This document shows positions 24,694 to 33,835 of a stretch of 35,265 nt of DNA, piece by piece; the stretch's first letter is position 1; each line of letters begins with the position of its first letter. Origin of the DNA: Brevundimonas abyssalis TAR-001. Its GTDB lineage: Bacteria > Pseudomonadota > Alphaproteobacteria > Caulobacterales > Caulobacteraceae. Below the pieces are notes generated by a model. That model saw only the letters and a program-made list of their open reading frames with translations. It searched no databases and was not told where the DNA came from. The stretch spans positions 1 to 35,265 of the forward strand of contig NZ_BATC01000026.1 of assembly GCF_000466985.1 (NCBI RefSeq), given 5' to 3'. Both the position numbers and the translations under genes were made by a program.

Positions 24694-24783
24694 GGGTCCA
24701 TTTCGCAGTTGCAATCACATGCCGTAACAGAGACCGCTTCCAGAAAATGGTGATCAAGCGTCACCTATTTCGCGGGTGCGAAA

Positions 24784-25488
24784 TCAACGATCTTCCTCAA
24801 GCATGAGGCTGGCCTTCCGGATCGCGCGGGCGGCGGGCGATCCCTTCTGGCGCCACAGCAGCAGGCTGAAGGCGGCCGCGACCCCCAGCGCAAGCCACAG
24901 GGGACCGAACAGCCACGCCGTGGCGGCGAGGGCGAAGTAGTAGGCCCGCACCCCGCTGTTGAAGGCGACCATGGCGGGATTCAACAGCGATCCGGCCGCC
25001 TTGGCGTAGGCGGTGCGGTCCATCGCGGTCTCGCCCTCCGGCGTCGCCCCGATCAGGGCGAGGGTGTAGTTCATCTGGCGGATCGACCAGATGAAATCCA
25101 GCAGGCCCCGCGCCAGGCACAGGGTGATCAGGCCCAGCTTGCCTTCGAGCAACTCCAGCGAGGCCGCTTCCGCCCCGCCGATGTCGGAGCCGACGGCCGC
25201 CACGCCCCTCAGCGCCGTCTCGCCGCCGAACAGCACCCCCGCCACCGCCGCGATCAGCAGCAGATTGGCCGAGGCGAAGAAGGAGGCGGAGTTGATGGAG
25301 TGGCCCATTAGCTGGCTGTCCACCAGGCGCAGCTCGCGCACCGCCATCTGGTTCATCCAGGCCTGGCGCACCGACAGCATGTCGTCATTCAGCACATGAC
25401 CCTTGCCGGCCAGCAGGCGCAGCAGCAGGCCATAGCCCAGCCAGCAGACGAAGAAGAGCGCGAGGGCGCCCCAGTCCCAGGGTGTCAT
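24784..25488 (-). CDS. DUF599 family membrane protein
   Basis: A 234-residue inner-membrane protein with four hydrophobic segments (about residues 5-27, 68-88, 112-135 and 183-212). It matches the DUF599 family by the central RQAWM...[22 protein letters not shown] and [16 protein letters not shown] blocks. Function is unknown. It is divergent from pyrophosphatase, with about 150 bases between them. It is followed by the small-RNA candidate and terminator. Confidence 0.87.
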   Translation of the reverse strand: MTPWDWGALALFFVCWLGYGLLLRLLAGKGHVLNDDMLSVRQAWMNQMAVRELRLVDSQLMGHSINSASFFASANLLLIAAVAGVLFGGETALRGVAAVGSDIGGAEAASLELLEGKLGLITLCLARGLLDFIWSIRQMNYTLALIGATPEGETAMDRTAYAKAAGSLLNPAMVAFNSGVRAYYFALAATAWLFGPLWLALGVAAAFSLLLWRQKGSPAARAIRKASLMLEEDR

Positions 25489-25638
25489 GGCCGGATCCTC
25501 TTCACGCGGCGAGCCCTATGCTGCGATGCAACGTCCTTATTGCGCAAGTGCATGATCGTGACGCTTGCGGCGCGGACGGCCGGAGCCTATCACGCCGCCC
25601 TCCCCGAGTTTCGCCTGAAGCACACGAAAGAGACCGCC

Positions 25639-26178
25639 ATGAAGCTGGACGCCGTTCCCGTCGGACCCAACCCGCCCTGGGATATCAACGTCGTCATCGA
25701 GATCCCGCAGGGCGGCCTGCCGGTGAAATATGAGATGGACAAGGCCTCCGGCGCCCTGTTCGTCGACCGCTTCCTGCACACCGCCATGTACTATCCCGGC
25801 AACTACGGCTTCGTGCCCCACACCCTGTCGGACGACGGCGATCCCTGCGACGTGCTGGTGATCAACCCGACCCCCGTGGTGCCCGGCTGCGTCATCCGCG
25901 CCCGGCCCATCGGCGCCCTGATGATGACCGACGAGGCGGGCGGGGACGAGAAGATCCTGGCCGTGCCGGTGGACAAGCTGAACCCGTTCTATTCGGACGT
26001 GGCCAGCTATCGCCAGCTGCCGGCCATCCTGATCGAGCAGATCGAGCACTTCTTCACCCGCTACAAGGATCTGGAGAAGGGCAAGACGGTCAAGGTTCAC
26101 CGCTGGGCCGACGCGTCCGAGGCGGCCGAGCTGATCCGTCAGGGCATGGACGCGCACAAGGCGAAGCAGGAGGGCTAA
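25639..26178 (+). CDS. ppa: Inorganic pyrophosphatase, soluble family I
   Basis: A 179-residue protein with the family I core: [18 protein letters not shown] at the N-terminus and the signature [10 protein letters not shown] with the metal-binding Asp residues, followed by DEKILAVP. It hydrolyses pyrophosphate to phosphate in the cytoplasm, pulling biosynthetic and acyl-adenylate reactions forward. The open frame extends to 25396, but the conserved protein begins at ATG 25639 ([13 protein letters not shown]), preceded by AAAGAGA. The length is typical. cobT follows after about 40 bases. Confidence 0.97.
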   Translation: MKLDAVPVGPNPPWDINVVIEIPQGGLPVKYEMDKASGALFVDRFLHTAMYYPGNYGFVPHTLSDDGDPCDVLVINPTPVVPGCVIRARPIGALMMTDEAGGDEKILAVPVDKLNPFYSDVASYRQLPAILIEQIEHFFTRYKDLEKGKTVKVHRWADASEAAELIRQGMDAHKAKQEG

Positions 26179-26217
26179 GCCCCTTCCCCCGTCCGCCCAT
26201 TGCTCTATGTGTCGGGC

Positions 26218-28085
26218 ATGGCCGTTTCCGACAGTCCGACCGAGATCTTCAAGCGCGCGCTGGCGCATGCCGCGCGCGCGCTGGCGGAGCAGCCGGATCT
26301 GGAGGTGGCCTTCGGCTCGGACGGCCCGAAGCTGGCCGGCCATCAGCTGACCCTGCCCACGCCGCCGCGCGATCCGTCTGGGCCCGAAGCCCAGGCGCTG
26401 CGCGGCCAGGCGGACCGCATGGCGCTGCGGCTGGCCAACCATGACGAGGGACTGAACGCCCGCCTGCGCCCGGCCGACGCCTCGGCCGCCGAGGTGTTCG
26501 ACGCGGTGGAGCAGACCCGCATCGAGGCGGTGGGCGCCATGTCTCTGAAGGGCGTACGCGAGAACATGAACGCAGCCCTGGTGTCGCGCCTGCACCGCAT
26601 GGGGGCGGCCGCGGCGACCGAGGCCCAGCGGGTGCCCGTGGCCGAGGCCGTGGGCCTGCTGGTGCGCGAGCGCCTGACCGGCGAGCCCGCGCCGGACGGG
26701 CTGAAGGCCATGGTGGATCTGGTGCGCGCGGACCTTGAGGCGCGCGCGGGCGATCAGCTGGACGCCTTGACGGGGCTGGCCGATGATCAGGCGGCGTTCG
26801 GGACGGCCCTGAAGGACGTGCTGCGGGCGCTGGATCTGGACCCGGGCGACGGGCGCGGCGAGGACGCCTCGGACGACCCCGGCGAGGAGGCGCCCGATCC
26901 GCAGGAGCCGGACGCCGCCGACGATCAGGACGAGGACGAAGCCGGCGGCGAGGGCGGCCAATCCATGGAGGCTCGGCCGACGACGCGGGGGCCGAGGACG
27001 AGCGCGAGAACCGGCCCGAGGGCGGACGCCCGGACGGCGAGGCCGAGCCCGGCGACGGCGATCCCGAGCTGTCCGAGGGCGACCAGCCCCAACGCCGGGC
27101 CAACGCCGACGACGGCCGGCCCACCGACGGCTACCGCGCCTTCACCACCGCCTTCGACGAGACCATCGGGGCCGAAGAGCTGTGCGATCCCAATGAGTTG
27201 GCGCGGCTGCGATCGCTGCTGGACCAGCAGCTGGTGCAGCTGTCCAGCATCGTGGCGCGGCTGGCCAACCGGCTGCAGCGCCGCCTGCTGGCCCAGCAGA
27301 ACCGGTCGTGGATGTTCGACCTGGAGGAAGGCGTGCTGGACACCGCCCGCCTGACCCGGGTGATCACCGACCCCACCGCCCCGCTCAGTTTCAAGCAGGA
27401 GAGCGAGAGCCCCTTCCGCGACACGGTGGTGACCCTGCTTCTGGACAACTCGGGCTCCATGCGCGGGCGGCCGATCATGGTGGCGGCGGTGTGCGCCGAC
27501 ATCCTGGCGCGCACGCTGGAGCGTTGCGGCGTCAAGGTGGAGGTGCTGGGCTTCACCACCCGCGCCTGGAAGGGCGGCCAGTCGCGCGAGGCGTGGATCA
27601 GCGCGGGCAAGCCGCCCGAGCCGGGCCGCCTGAACGACCTGCGCCACATCATCTACAAGGCCGCCGACGCGCCCTGGCGCCGGTCCAAGAAGAACCTGGG
27701 CCTGATGATGCGCGAGGGCCTGCTGAAGGAGAACATCGACGGCGAGGCCCTGCTGTGGGCCCACGACCGCCTGCTGGCGCGCCCCGAGGCGCGGCGCATC
27801 CTGATGGTCATCTCCGACGGCAGCCCGGTGGACGACTCCACCCAGTCGGCCAACGCCTCCCTGTATCTGGACAAGCACCTGCGCGGGGTGATCGGCTGGA
27901 TCGAGGAGCGCTCCTCGGTGGAGCTGCTGGCCATCGGCATCGGCCACGACGTGACCCGCTGGTACCGCAAGGCCCTGACCATCACCGACGTGGAGCAGCT
28001 GGGCGGGGCCATGACCGAGAAGCTGGCCGAGCTGTTCGAGGCCGAGGCCAGACCGGCCCCCCAGCGCCGCCGTCGCGCCGCCTGA
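26218..28085 (+). pseudogene. cobT: Cobaltochelatase subunit CobT, one-base frameshift
   Basis: The N-terminal part (26218 to about 26964) has the CobT start (PTEIFKRALAHAARALAE) and runs into an acidic linker. The C-terminal part, in the next frame to 28085, begins [15 protein letters not shown], continues [19 protein letters not shown] and ends in a von Willebrand A domain with metal site [11 protein letters not shown]. One missing base between 26964 and 26965 (TCC|ATGG) explains the break; restoring it gives about 622 residues, normal for CobT. CobT with CobS drives cobalt insertion in aerobic cobalamin synthesis. The open second frame and intact motifs suggest recent mutation or sequence error. 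Confidence 0.9.
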
Positions 28086-28086
28086 T

Positions 28087-28229
28087 TTCAGACTCTGCGA
28101 CCGGAAAAAAGACAGTCTGAATTGTCCGAATAGTCTGAAACCGGCGCGACCCGACCGCGTCAGGCCGTTGTTTTGTCTGTGGTTTCCCTCCGAGCGAAAA
28201 ACGTCCGTGAATTCAGACTGTCTGAATTC
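28087..28229. repeat. Cluster of TTCAGACT/AGTCTGAA repeats with a perfect 21-bp palindrome
   Basis: The cobT-acyl-CoA synthetase gap (28086-28396) contains TTCAGACT at 28087-28094 and 28212-28219 and AGTCTGAA at 28114-28121 and 28132-28139. The last is part of GAATTCAGAC-T-GTCTGAATTC (28209-28229), a perfect 21-bp palindrome. The first two copies are inverted and could form an 8-bp hairpin. No T-run follows. The rest of the gap holds only GC-rich sequence and a small hairpin (CCTGT/ACAGG near 28326-28341). Confidence 0.7.
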
Positions 28230-28396
28230 CGCCGGGGCGGCGGCCGTCACGCCGCCAGACCCGGACCGGCCATTATGCGGCGCCCGGAAGCAGGGGGATG
28301 AAAAGGCCGGATGAAAACGCCATGCCCCTGTAAACACACAGGAGCGCCGCCGAAATCAGGGGGAACAAGGCGCACCCTGCCCCGATCCGGGCGACG

Positions 28397-30193
28397 TCAG
28401 AGACGCGCCTCGCCCTTCATGATGACGGCGTAGGTCTCGGGCTTGAGGCGGGTGTAGGCGCCCTTGTCGTCGCGCACATGCACGTCGTCGTCCATGGCCG
28501 GGTCGAAGCCGTCCTTCACCAGATCCACCTTGCGGTATTTGAAGGTGCCGGTGGTCTCCAGTTCGCGGGCCACCCGCACGAACACGGGCCGGGCGAAGGG
28601 CGGCAGCTCCTCGTTGACGAAGGCGGCGAATTTCTTGACGCCGAACCGGCCGTCCGGAACCACGGTGATCATGCCCGCGCGGCCATCGTGGCCGGGCACC
28701 TGGACGCCATAGGCGATGACTTCCTTGACGCCCGGCGCCTCGGCCAGGCGCTGCTCGACCTCGGAGGTGGAGACGTTCTCGCCCTTCCAGCGGTAGGTGT
28801 CGCCGATGCGGTCGATGAAGTAGAAATAGCCATCGGAGTCCTGCTTCATCAGGTCGCCGGTGCGGAACCAGGCGTCGCCCGTCGCGAACACGTCGTGCAG
28901 GATCTTCTTTTTCGAGGCGGCCTTGTCGGCATAGCCCGAAAAGTCATGGCGGATGTCGGCCTTGATCTGGCCGATGGCCTCGCCGATCTCGCCGGGCTTG
29001 CACTCGATGCAGCGGCCGTTGGGCCCGCGGGCGGGTTCATCCGCCTCCACGTCATACTGAATCAGGCGGATGTTGAGCTGGCTGCGCAGATAGCCCGGCA
29101 CCCGGCCGATGGCGCCGGGCCGTCCGTCGAAATTGAACAGCGAGACATTGCCTTCGGTGGAGCCGTAGAACTCCAGGATCTGGGGGATGGCGAAGCGGTC
29201 CTTGAACTCGGGCCACACATCGGGGCGCAGGCCGTTGCCGAAGGCGAGCCGGAGCGTGTGCGCCTGCTCCATCTCGTTGGGCGGGCAGTTGACCAGATAG
29301 CGGCACAGCTCGCCGATATAGACGAAGGTGGTGGCGCCGCTTTCGACCACGTCGGGCCAGAAGCCGGTGGCCGAGAACTTCCGGCGCAGGATCACCGAAC
29401 CGCCGTTCAGCAGCACCGATCCGACGCCCACCAGGCCGCCGGTGGAATGATAGAGCGGCAACACGCAGTACAGCCGGTCCTTGTCCGTGGAGGCCGTGGC
29501 GCCGGCGAAGGCGCGCATATAGGTGCGGGCCCGCGAATGGGGGATGCGCGCGGCCTTGGGCAGGCCGGTGGTGCCGGAGGTGTAGATGTAGAGCGCGGTG
29601 TCGCGGTTGGTCAGGCCCGCGCGCAGGGACCGGTCGGGCCGCACGCCCGAGGTTCCGCGCACCCCCGCGTCCAGACCGCGGCGCTCGCTGGCCTCGTCCT
29701 CGGCGTTCAGCCCCAGCACCCACAGCATGATGGTCTTTTCAGCATACGGCCGGGCGGTCTCGACCTGGGGCCAGGTCTCCTCGTCGGCGAGGACCTGGGA
29801 GGCGCCGACGATGTTCAGGCAGTGGGCCAGGGGCTGGCCGCTCAGGTTGGTGTTGATCAGGGCGGCGGCGACGCCGACCTTGGAGAGTCCCATCCAGGCG
29901 GCGATGTAGTCGGCCCGATTCATCATCATCAGGGCCACGGCGTCGCCGCGCCTGAGATTGCGGCCCCGGGCCCAGTGGGCGTAGCGGTTGGCCAGGGCGT
30001 CCAGCTCACGATAGGTGAAGGCGCGCCGTTCGTCGGTGATGGCGACGTTGTCGGGGAAGCGGTCGACCACCTCCTCCCAGTCGTCACAGACCAGGTCGGG
30101 GCTGTCGAGCTGGATCGGCTTGATGCGCTTGAGCAGGCGGCGCAAGCCGCCGATGAAGCGCAGATCGCGGCGGATACTCGCCATCAAACCCAT
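28397..30193 (-). CDS. Long-chain acyl-CoA synthetase, FATP/very-long-chain type
   Basis: About 598 residues. Adenylate-forming motifs are LYIYTSGTTGLPKAARI, LEFYGSTEGNVSLFNFDGRPGAIGR, WFRTGDLMKQDSDGYFYFIDRIGDTYRWKGENV and the terminal TGTFKYRKVDLVKDGFDP. These are the FATP (SLC27-type) forms of the motifs, distinct from the two ligases in the left region. It activates long-chain fatty acids for lipid metabolism. A TTG at 30202 and ATG at 30184 are also in frame; GGAGG at 30205-30209 fits ATG 30193 best (11 bases). It stands alone; third positions are nearly all G or C, like its neighbours. Confidence 0.93.
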   Translation of the reverse strand: MGLMASIRRDLRFIGGLRRLLKRIKPIQLDSPDLVCDDWEEVVDRFPDNVAITDERRAFTYRELDALANRYAHWARGRNLRRGDAVALMMMNRADYIAAWMGLSKVGVAAALINTNLSGQPLAHCLNIVGASQVLADEETWPQVETARPYAEKTIMLWVLGLNAEDEASERRGLDAGVRGTSGVRPDRSLRAGLTNRDTALYIYTSGTTGLPKAARIPHSRARTYMRAFAGATASTDKDRLYCVLPLYHSTGGLVGVGSVLLNGGSVILRRKFSATGFWPDVVESGATTFVYIGELCRYLVNCPPNEMEQAHTLRLAFGNGLRPDVWPEFKDRFAIPQILEFYGSTEGNVSLFNFDGRPGAIGRVPGYLRSQLNIRLIQYDVEADEPARGPNGRCIECKPGEIGEAIGQIKADIRHDFSGYADKAASKKKILHDVFATGDAWFRTGDLMKQDSDGYFYFIDRIGDTYRWKGENVSTSEVEQRLAEAPGVKEVIAYGVQVPGHDGRAGMITVVPDGRFGVKKFAAFVNEELPPFARPVFVRVARELETTGTFKYRKVDLVKDGFDPAMDDDVHVRDDKGAYTRLKPETYAVIMKGEARL

Positions 30194-30431
30194 CGTTCCC
30201 AACGCCTCCAGTGATTCCGTTCCGACCTGTCCATGGTGATGAACAAGGCTGAACGCCCGGTCAACCGATGGGCGAATTCCGGCGCCAGATCGCGGTCGGG
30301 CGTGACTTTCTCATCAAGGCCCCGACCGCCCGTTTTCGGCCCGAAAGCGTGACCATTCGGGCGGTTTCTTGGCGGCTTCCGGTGCGATTGCGGCCGCAAC
30401 GGTGTTTCTTCGGGGCTTTCCCGCCGCTCAC

Positions 30432-30456
30432 GGAACCGTGAGGTCGAGGGCCGGTT
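30432..30456 (+). promoter_or_regulatory. Candidate EcfG/SigT-type general stress promoter
   Basis: GGAAC (30432-30436) and GGTT (30453-30456) are 16 bases apart, one mismatch from the alphaproteobacterial general stress consensus GGAAC-N16/17-CGTT. It lies about 30 bases before ATG 30487. The remaining part of the 30203-30486 gap shows nothing else. Confidence 0.4.
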
Positions 30457-30486
30457 CATCCCGCTCAACCGTGCAGGAGAACACCG

Positions 30487-31071
30487 ATGTCTCTCATCTA
30501 CCCCGACACCATCCGCCCCGAGCCCCAGCCCACCGTGCCGGAGATGATGGCCCGCGAGGCCGAGGCCGCCACCCCCGTCTATGCGCGCGGTCCCGTGCGC
30601 CGGGGCAAGGTGCGGTCCTGGATGATCCTGGCCCCCGTGGGCGCCCTGACCGTGGCCGCCATCGGCGCCTGGGCCCTGATGAACCCCGGCGAGGACGCCG
30701 CCGCACCGGCCGAGCCCGCGGCCCTGATCAGCGCGCCCGTCGCCTCCGCCGAGAGCGCTCCGCTGGAGGGCGAAGCGCTTGAAACCGGCCTGGCTTCTGA
30801 GGCTCTGGCCCGCGAGAATCCGGCCGCCGACGCGGTGACGACCGCACCGCCCGCATCTGCGCCGGCCCCGACACCCGCCCCGGCCGCGCGCCCGACCCCG
30901 GCCACGTCTGCGCCGGCCCGTCAGGCTGAACCGGCGGCTCCTGTCGAAGCCGCCGCCCCGGCCGGACCGCAGTCCTACGAGTCGGTGGTGGCCGCCGAAG
31001 GCGAAGGCGGAGCCGTGACCGCCCCCGCCGCGGAGACGCCCGCGCCGCTGATCGTGGTCGAGCCGAACTGA
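30487..31071 (+). CDS. Single-pass membrane protein with Ala/Pro-rich periplasmic tail
   Basis: A 194-residue protein I do not recognise. It has a short cytoplasmic part (residues 1-42, ending RRGKVRS), one membrane helix (about 43-65, WMILAPVGALTVAAIGAWAL) and a low-complexity Ala/Pro/Glu-rich region to the end. This topology is common in cell-envelope proteins of caulobacters. AGGAGA precedes the ATG by about 7 bases. A strong terminator follows, so it is a single-gene unit. Its upstream sequence carries a possible general-stress promoter. Confidence 0.75.
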   Translation: MSLIYPDTIRPEPQPTVPEMMAREAEAATPVYARGPVRRGKVRSWMILAPVGALTVAAIGAWALMNPGEDAAAPAEPAALISAPVASAESAPLEGEALETGLASEALARENPAADAVTTAPPASAPAPTPAPAARPTPATSAPARQAEPAAPVEAAAPAGPQSYESVVAAEGEGGAVTAPAAETPAPLIVVEPN

Positions 31072-31092
31072 TCCGGACGACCCGGCCTCAAG

Positions 31093-31122
31093 ACCCCCGG
31101 CGGTTGACCGCCGGGGGTTTTT
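31093..31122 (+). terminator. Rho-independent terminator
   Basis: ACCCCCGGCGG (31093-31103), loop TTGA, CCGCCGGGGGT (31108-31118) and a T-run to 31122, starting 21 bases past the stop at 31071. A perfect 11-bp stem. Confidence 0.95.
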
Positions 31123-31141
31123 CGCATCCCCCCGGGCGATC

Positions 31142-31573
31142 ATGGTTCCCACCCCGGCCGCCTTGTGGTTCAGTCCGCGCCGTCATTCATCGACATGCGT
31201 GTGGAGAGCGGTCTTGGCGGGTCTGGGCGCTGTACTGGTTCTTGGGGCGGCCCTGACGGGCGGCGCCGTTGATGACTCCGGGTTGACGCGGCTGGAGCCG
31301 GCCTTCCGCCACACGTTGCAGATCACAGGCAGCGACGGCCGGGTCTCGCGCATGTGGCTGGACCGCGACGGCCGTTATCGTGGCCATGGCACCCGCGCCT
31401 CCAGCGGGGTCTGGCGCATTCGGGACGACGAGCTCTGCTTCACCCAGCGCCGCCCCATTCCGATACCCATTCCCTTCTGCACGCCTCTGGTCGAAGGCGA
31501 CGTGGGCACCCGGTGGAACGCCCGTTCGGCCACGGGAGACCGCATCGTCATCGAGATCGTGCGCGGACGCTGA
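31142..31573 (+). CDS. Small exported protein of unknown function
   Basis: Up to 143 residues. A hydrophobic segment (VLAGLGAVLVLGAALTGGAV, about 24-43) resembles a signal peptide or anchor, followed by about 100 residues of beta-rich sequence with DGRYRGHGT..SGVWRI and DELCFTQRRP, a pattern seen in small periplasmic lipocalin-like proteins. The two Cys (in ELCF and PFCTP) could form a disulfide. ATG 31142 gives a long N-region; a GTG near 31200 is an alternative start. No ribosome site is clear. Function not recognised. Confidence 0.6.
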   Translation: MVPTPAALWFSPRRHSSTCVWRAVLAGLGAVLVLGAALTGGAVDDSGLTRLEPAFRHTLQITGSDGRVSRMWLDRDGRYRGHGTRASSGVWRIRDDELCFTQRRPIPIPIPFCTPLVEGDVGTRWNARSATGDRIVIEIVRGR

Positions 31574-31619
31574 TCCGGGCGGCCCGGCAAGCGGGGAGTG
31601 CCGCTTCGGGCTTGCAAAG

Positions 31620-31634
31620 TGATACACTATAACA
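31620..31634. promoter_or_regulatory. Candidate Zur-type operator upstream of the zinc receptor
   Basis: TGATACA-C-TATAACA is an imperfect palindrome (5 of 7 symmetric pairs), read on the other strand as TGTTATA-G-TGTATCA, resembling the TGTTATAnTATAACA pattern of alphaproteobacterial Zur boxes. It ends 34 bases before ATG 31669 and overlaps a TATAAC that could be the -10 element. Its AT content stands out from the surroundings. Confidence 0.5.
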
Positions 31635-31668
31635 TAGCAGTGCGGTCACCAGCCTCGAGGACCACCGC

Positions 31669-33819
31669 ATGCACTGCAAGACCGCCCTTCTGACCGCCAC
31701 CGCCCTGTCGGTGCTCGTCGCCACGCCCGCCTTTGCGGTCGAAGCCGCCGCCGCGCCCCCGGTGACGGAGCTGGACGGCGTCGTGGTCCGGGCCCTGCCG
31801 CTGGATCAGCGCGGCGACGAGGTCATCAGCAATATTGCGGTCCTGACGGGCGATGAACTGGTGCGCCGGCGTCAGGCGACCCTGGGCGAGACGCTGCAGG
31901 GCATTCCCGGCGTCAACTCGGACACCTTCGGCGCGGGCGCCAGCCGCCCGGTGATCCGCGGCCAGACCTCGCCCCGGGTCAAGGTGCTGACGGACGGGTC
32001 CGAGCTGATGGACGCCTCGGCGGTGTCCCCGGACCATGCGGTGGCGGGCGAGCCCCTGCTGCTGGACGGCATCGAGATCCTGCGCGGCCCCAGCGCCCTG
32101 CTGTACGGCGGCGGCGCCATCGGCGGGGCGGTCAATCTGCTGGACCGCAAGATTCCCACCGAGATCCCGGCGGGCGGCGTGGACGGGGCCATCGAGTTCC
32201 GCGGCGGCACCGCTGACGGCGAGCGCACCGGGGTGGTGGGCCTGACCGCCGGGGCCGGAAACTTCGCCATCCGGCTGGAGGCGGTGGACCGCACCAGCGA
32301 CGATTACGACATCCCCTCCTATCTGCGTCCCCATGAGGATCATGACGATCACGAGGACGAGGATCATGACGACGATCACGATGATGATCACGACGACGAC
32401 CACGACGATCATGAGGACGAGGGCCCCGTCACCCGCGTCGACGGCACCTTCAACGACACTCGCACCCTGACCGTGGGGGCCTCATGGATCGGGTCGCGCG
32501 GTTATCTGGGTGTGGCCGTGACCGAGCAGAACAGCCGCTACGGTCTGCCGGGCCACGCGCACGAGTTCGAGGACTGTCATCCGCACGGGACGTCCCTGCA
32601 CTGCGGCGGCCACGACGAGGACGAGGACGACCACGATCATGACGAAGAGCACGACCACGAGGACGAGGCCGCGCCCTGGGTCGATCTGCAGAACCGCCGC
32701 GTCGACGTGCGCGGCGAGCTGAACGATCCCTTCGCCGGGATCGAGCGCATCCGCTTCCGCGGCGGCCTGACCGACTACGAGCACGAAGAGATCGAGGGCG
32801 GCGAAGTGGGCACCCGCTTCACCAACGAGGGCCACGACGCCCGGGTCGAGGTCGAACACGCCCCCATCGCCGGCCTGCGCGGCGTGGTGGGCTTCCAGAC
32901 CGCCCGCAGCGATTTCGCGGCCGTGGGCGACGAAGGCTTCGTGCCCGAGAGCATCACCCGCACCAACGCCCTGTTCGTGCTGGAGCAGTACCAGTGGAAC
33001 GACTGGCGCTTCGAGGGCGCGGTGCGTCAGGAGTGGCAGGAGACCGAGGCCGTGGGCCGTCCGGACCGCGACCATGATCCGCTGTCCCTGTCGGGCTCGG
33101 CCGCCTGGGCGCCCATGCCGGGCTGGTCGGTGGCCCTGACCGCCTCGCGCTCGCAGCGGGCCCCCAATGTGCAGGAGCTCTACGCCCGGGGTGTGCACGT
33201 GGCCACCAGCACCTATGAACTGGGCAACGCCGATCTGGACGTGGAGACGGCCAACACCCTGGAGCTGACCTTCCGCAAGACCACCGGCCCGACCACCTTC
33301 AGCATCAGCGCCTTCCGGCACGATTTCGACGACTACATCTACGCCCGGACCCTGGACCAGGTCGAAGACTTCCGCCTGATCGAGTACACCCAGGCCGACG
33401 CCGAGTTCACCGGGATCGACGGCGAGGTGCGCCACCGGTTCAGCCCGAATTTCTCGGCCACGGTGTTCGGCGACTATGTGCGGGCCGAGGTGGACGGGGC
33501 CGGCAACCTGCCGCGCATCCCGGCCGCCCGCCTGGGCGCGCGCCTCGACGGCGGCTGGAACCAGCTCAGCGGCAATCTGGAATACTATCGGGTGTTCGAG
33601 CAGGACCGCGTCGCCGACTTCGAGACCGAGACGCCGGGCTACGACATGCTGAACGCGACCCTGGCCTATGACCTGCGCGCGGGCGGCGACGGGGTGCAGG
33701 TCTATGTGCGCGGGACGAACCTGCTGGACGAGCTGGCCCTGAACCACACGTCGTTCATCAAGGACGCGGCGCCCCTGCGCGGCCGCAACCTGGTGTTCGG
33801 GGTGCGGATGGCCTTCTGA
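31669..33819 (+). CDS. TonB-dependent receptor with His/Asp-rich loops, ZnuD-like (zinc uptake)
   Basis: A 716-residue outer-membrane receptor. It has a signal peptide ending TPAFA (about residue 24), a plug domain (LGETLQGIPGVNS, RPVIRGQTSPRVKVL, IEILRGPSALLYGGGAIGGAVN) and a beta-barrel ending GVRMAF. Two insertions in predicted external loops are repeats of His and Asp/Glu (about residues 222-252 and 314-337), and there is a Cys/His pair between them (DCHPHGTSLHCGG). Such His-rich loops are typical of ZnuD zinc receptors. A Zur-like site precedes the gene. It would import zinc or a zinc chelate, powered by TonB. Nickel or cobalt uptake is possible but less likely. Confidence 0.88.
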   Translation: MHCKTALLTATALSVLVATPAFAVEAAAAPPVTELDGVVVRALPLDQRGDEVISNIAVLTGDELVRRRQATLGETLQGIPGVNSDTFGAGASRPVIRGQTSPRVKVLTDGSELMDASAVSPDHAVAGEPLLLDGIEILRGPSALLYGGGAIGGAVNLLDRKIPTEIPAGGVDGAIEFRGGTADGERTGVVGLTAGAGNFAIRLEAVDRTSDDYDIPSYLRPHEDHDDHEDEDHDDDHDDDHDDDHDDHEDEGPVTRVDGTFNDTRTLTVGASWIGSRGYLGVAVTEQNSRYGLPGHAHEFEDCHPHGTSLHCGGHDEDEDDHDHDEEHDHEDEAAPWVDLQNRRVDVRGELNDPFAGIERIRFRGGLTDYEHEEIEGGEVGTRFTNEGHDARVEVEHAPIAGLRGVVGFQTARSDFAAVGDEGFVPESITRTNALFVLEQYQWNDWRFEGAVRQEWQETEAVGRPDRDHDPLSLSGSAAWAPMPGWSVALTASRSQRAPNVQELYARGVHVATSTYELGNADLDVETANTLELTFRKTTGPTTFSISAFRHDFDDYIYARTLDQVEDFRLIEYTQADAEFTGIDGEVRHRFSPNFSATVFGDYVRAEVDGAGNLPRIPAARLGARLDGGWNQLSGNLEYYRVFEQDRVADFETETPGYDMLNATLAYDLRAGGDGVQVYVRGTNLLDELALNHTSFIKDAAPLRGRNLVFGVRMAF

Positions 33820-33835
33820 TCCCGGCCGGGGCGGG

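Noticed and set aside
25537..26961. 474-residue open frame on the minus strand opposite pyrophosphatase and cobT
   Set aside because: Its product is His/Gln/Gly/Arg-rich without family pattern and lies fully opposite two recognised genes; a shadow of strong GC3 bias.
28478..30214. 578-residue open frame opposite the acyl-CoA synthetase
   Set aside because: It mirrors the reverse-strand gene, with no domain pattern; the minus-strand gene has all catalytic motifs and a ribosome site.
32335..32425. Repetitive GATCATGACGAC-like DNA that could suggest a CRISPR or tandem array
   Set aside because: It is a coding run for His/Asp residues in the TonB receptor; there is no regular repeat-spacer structure.
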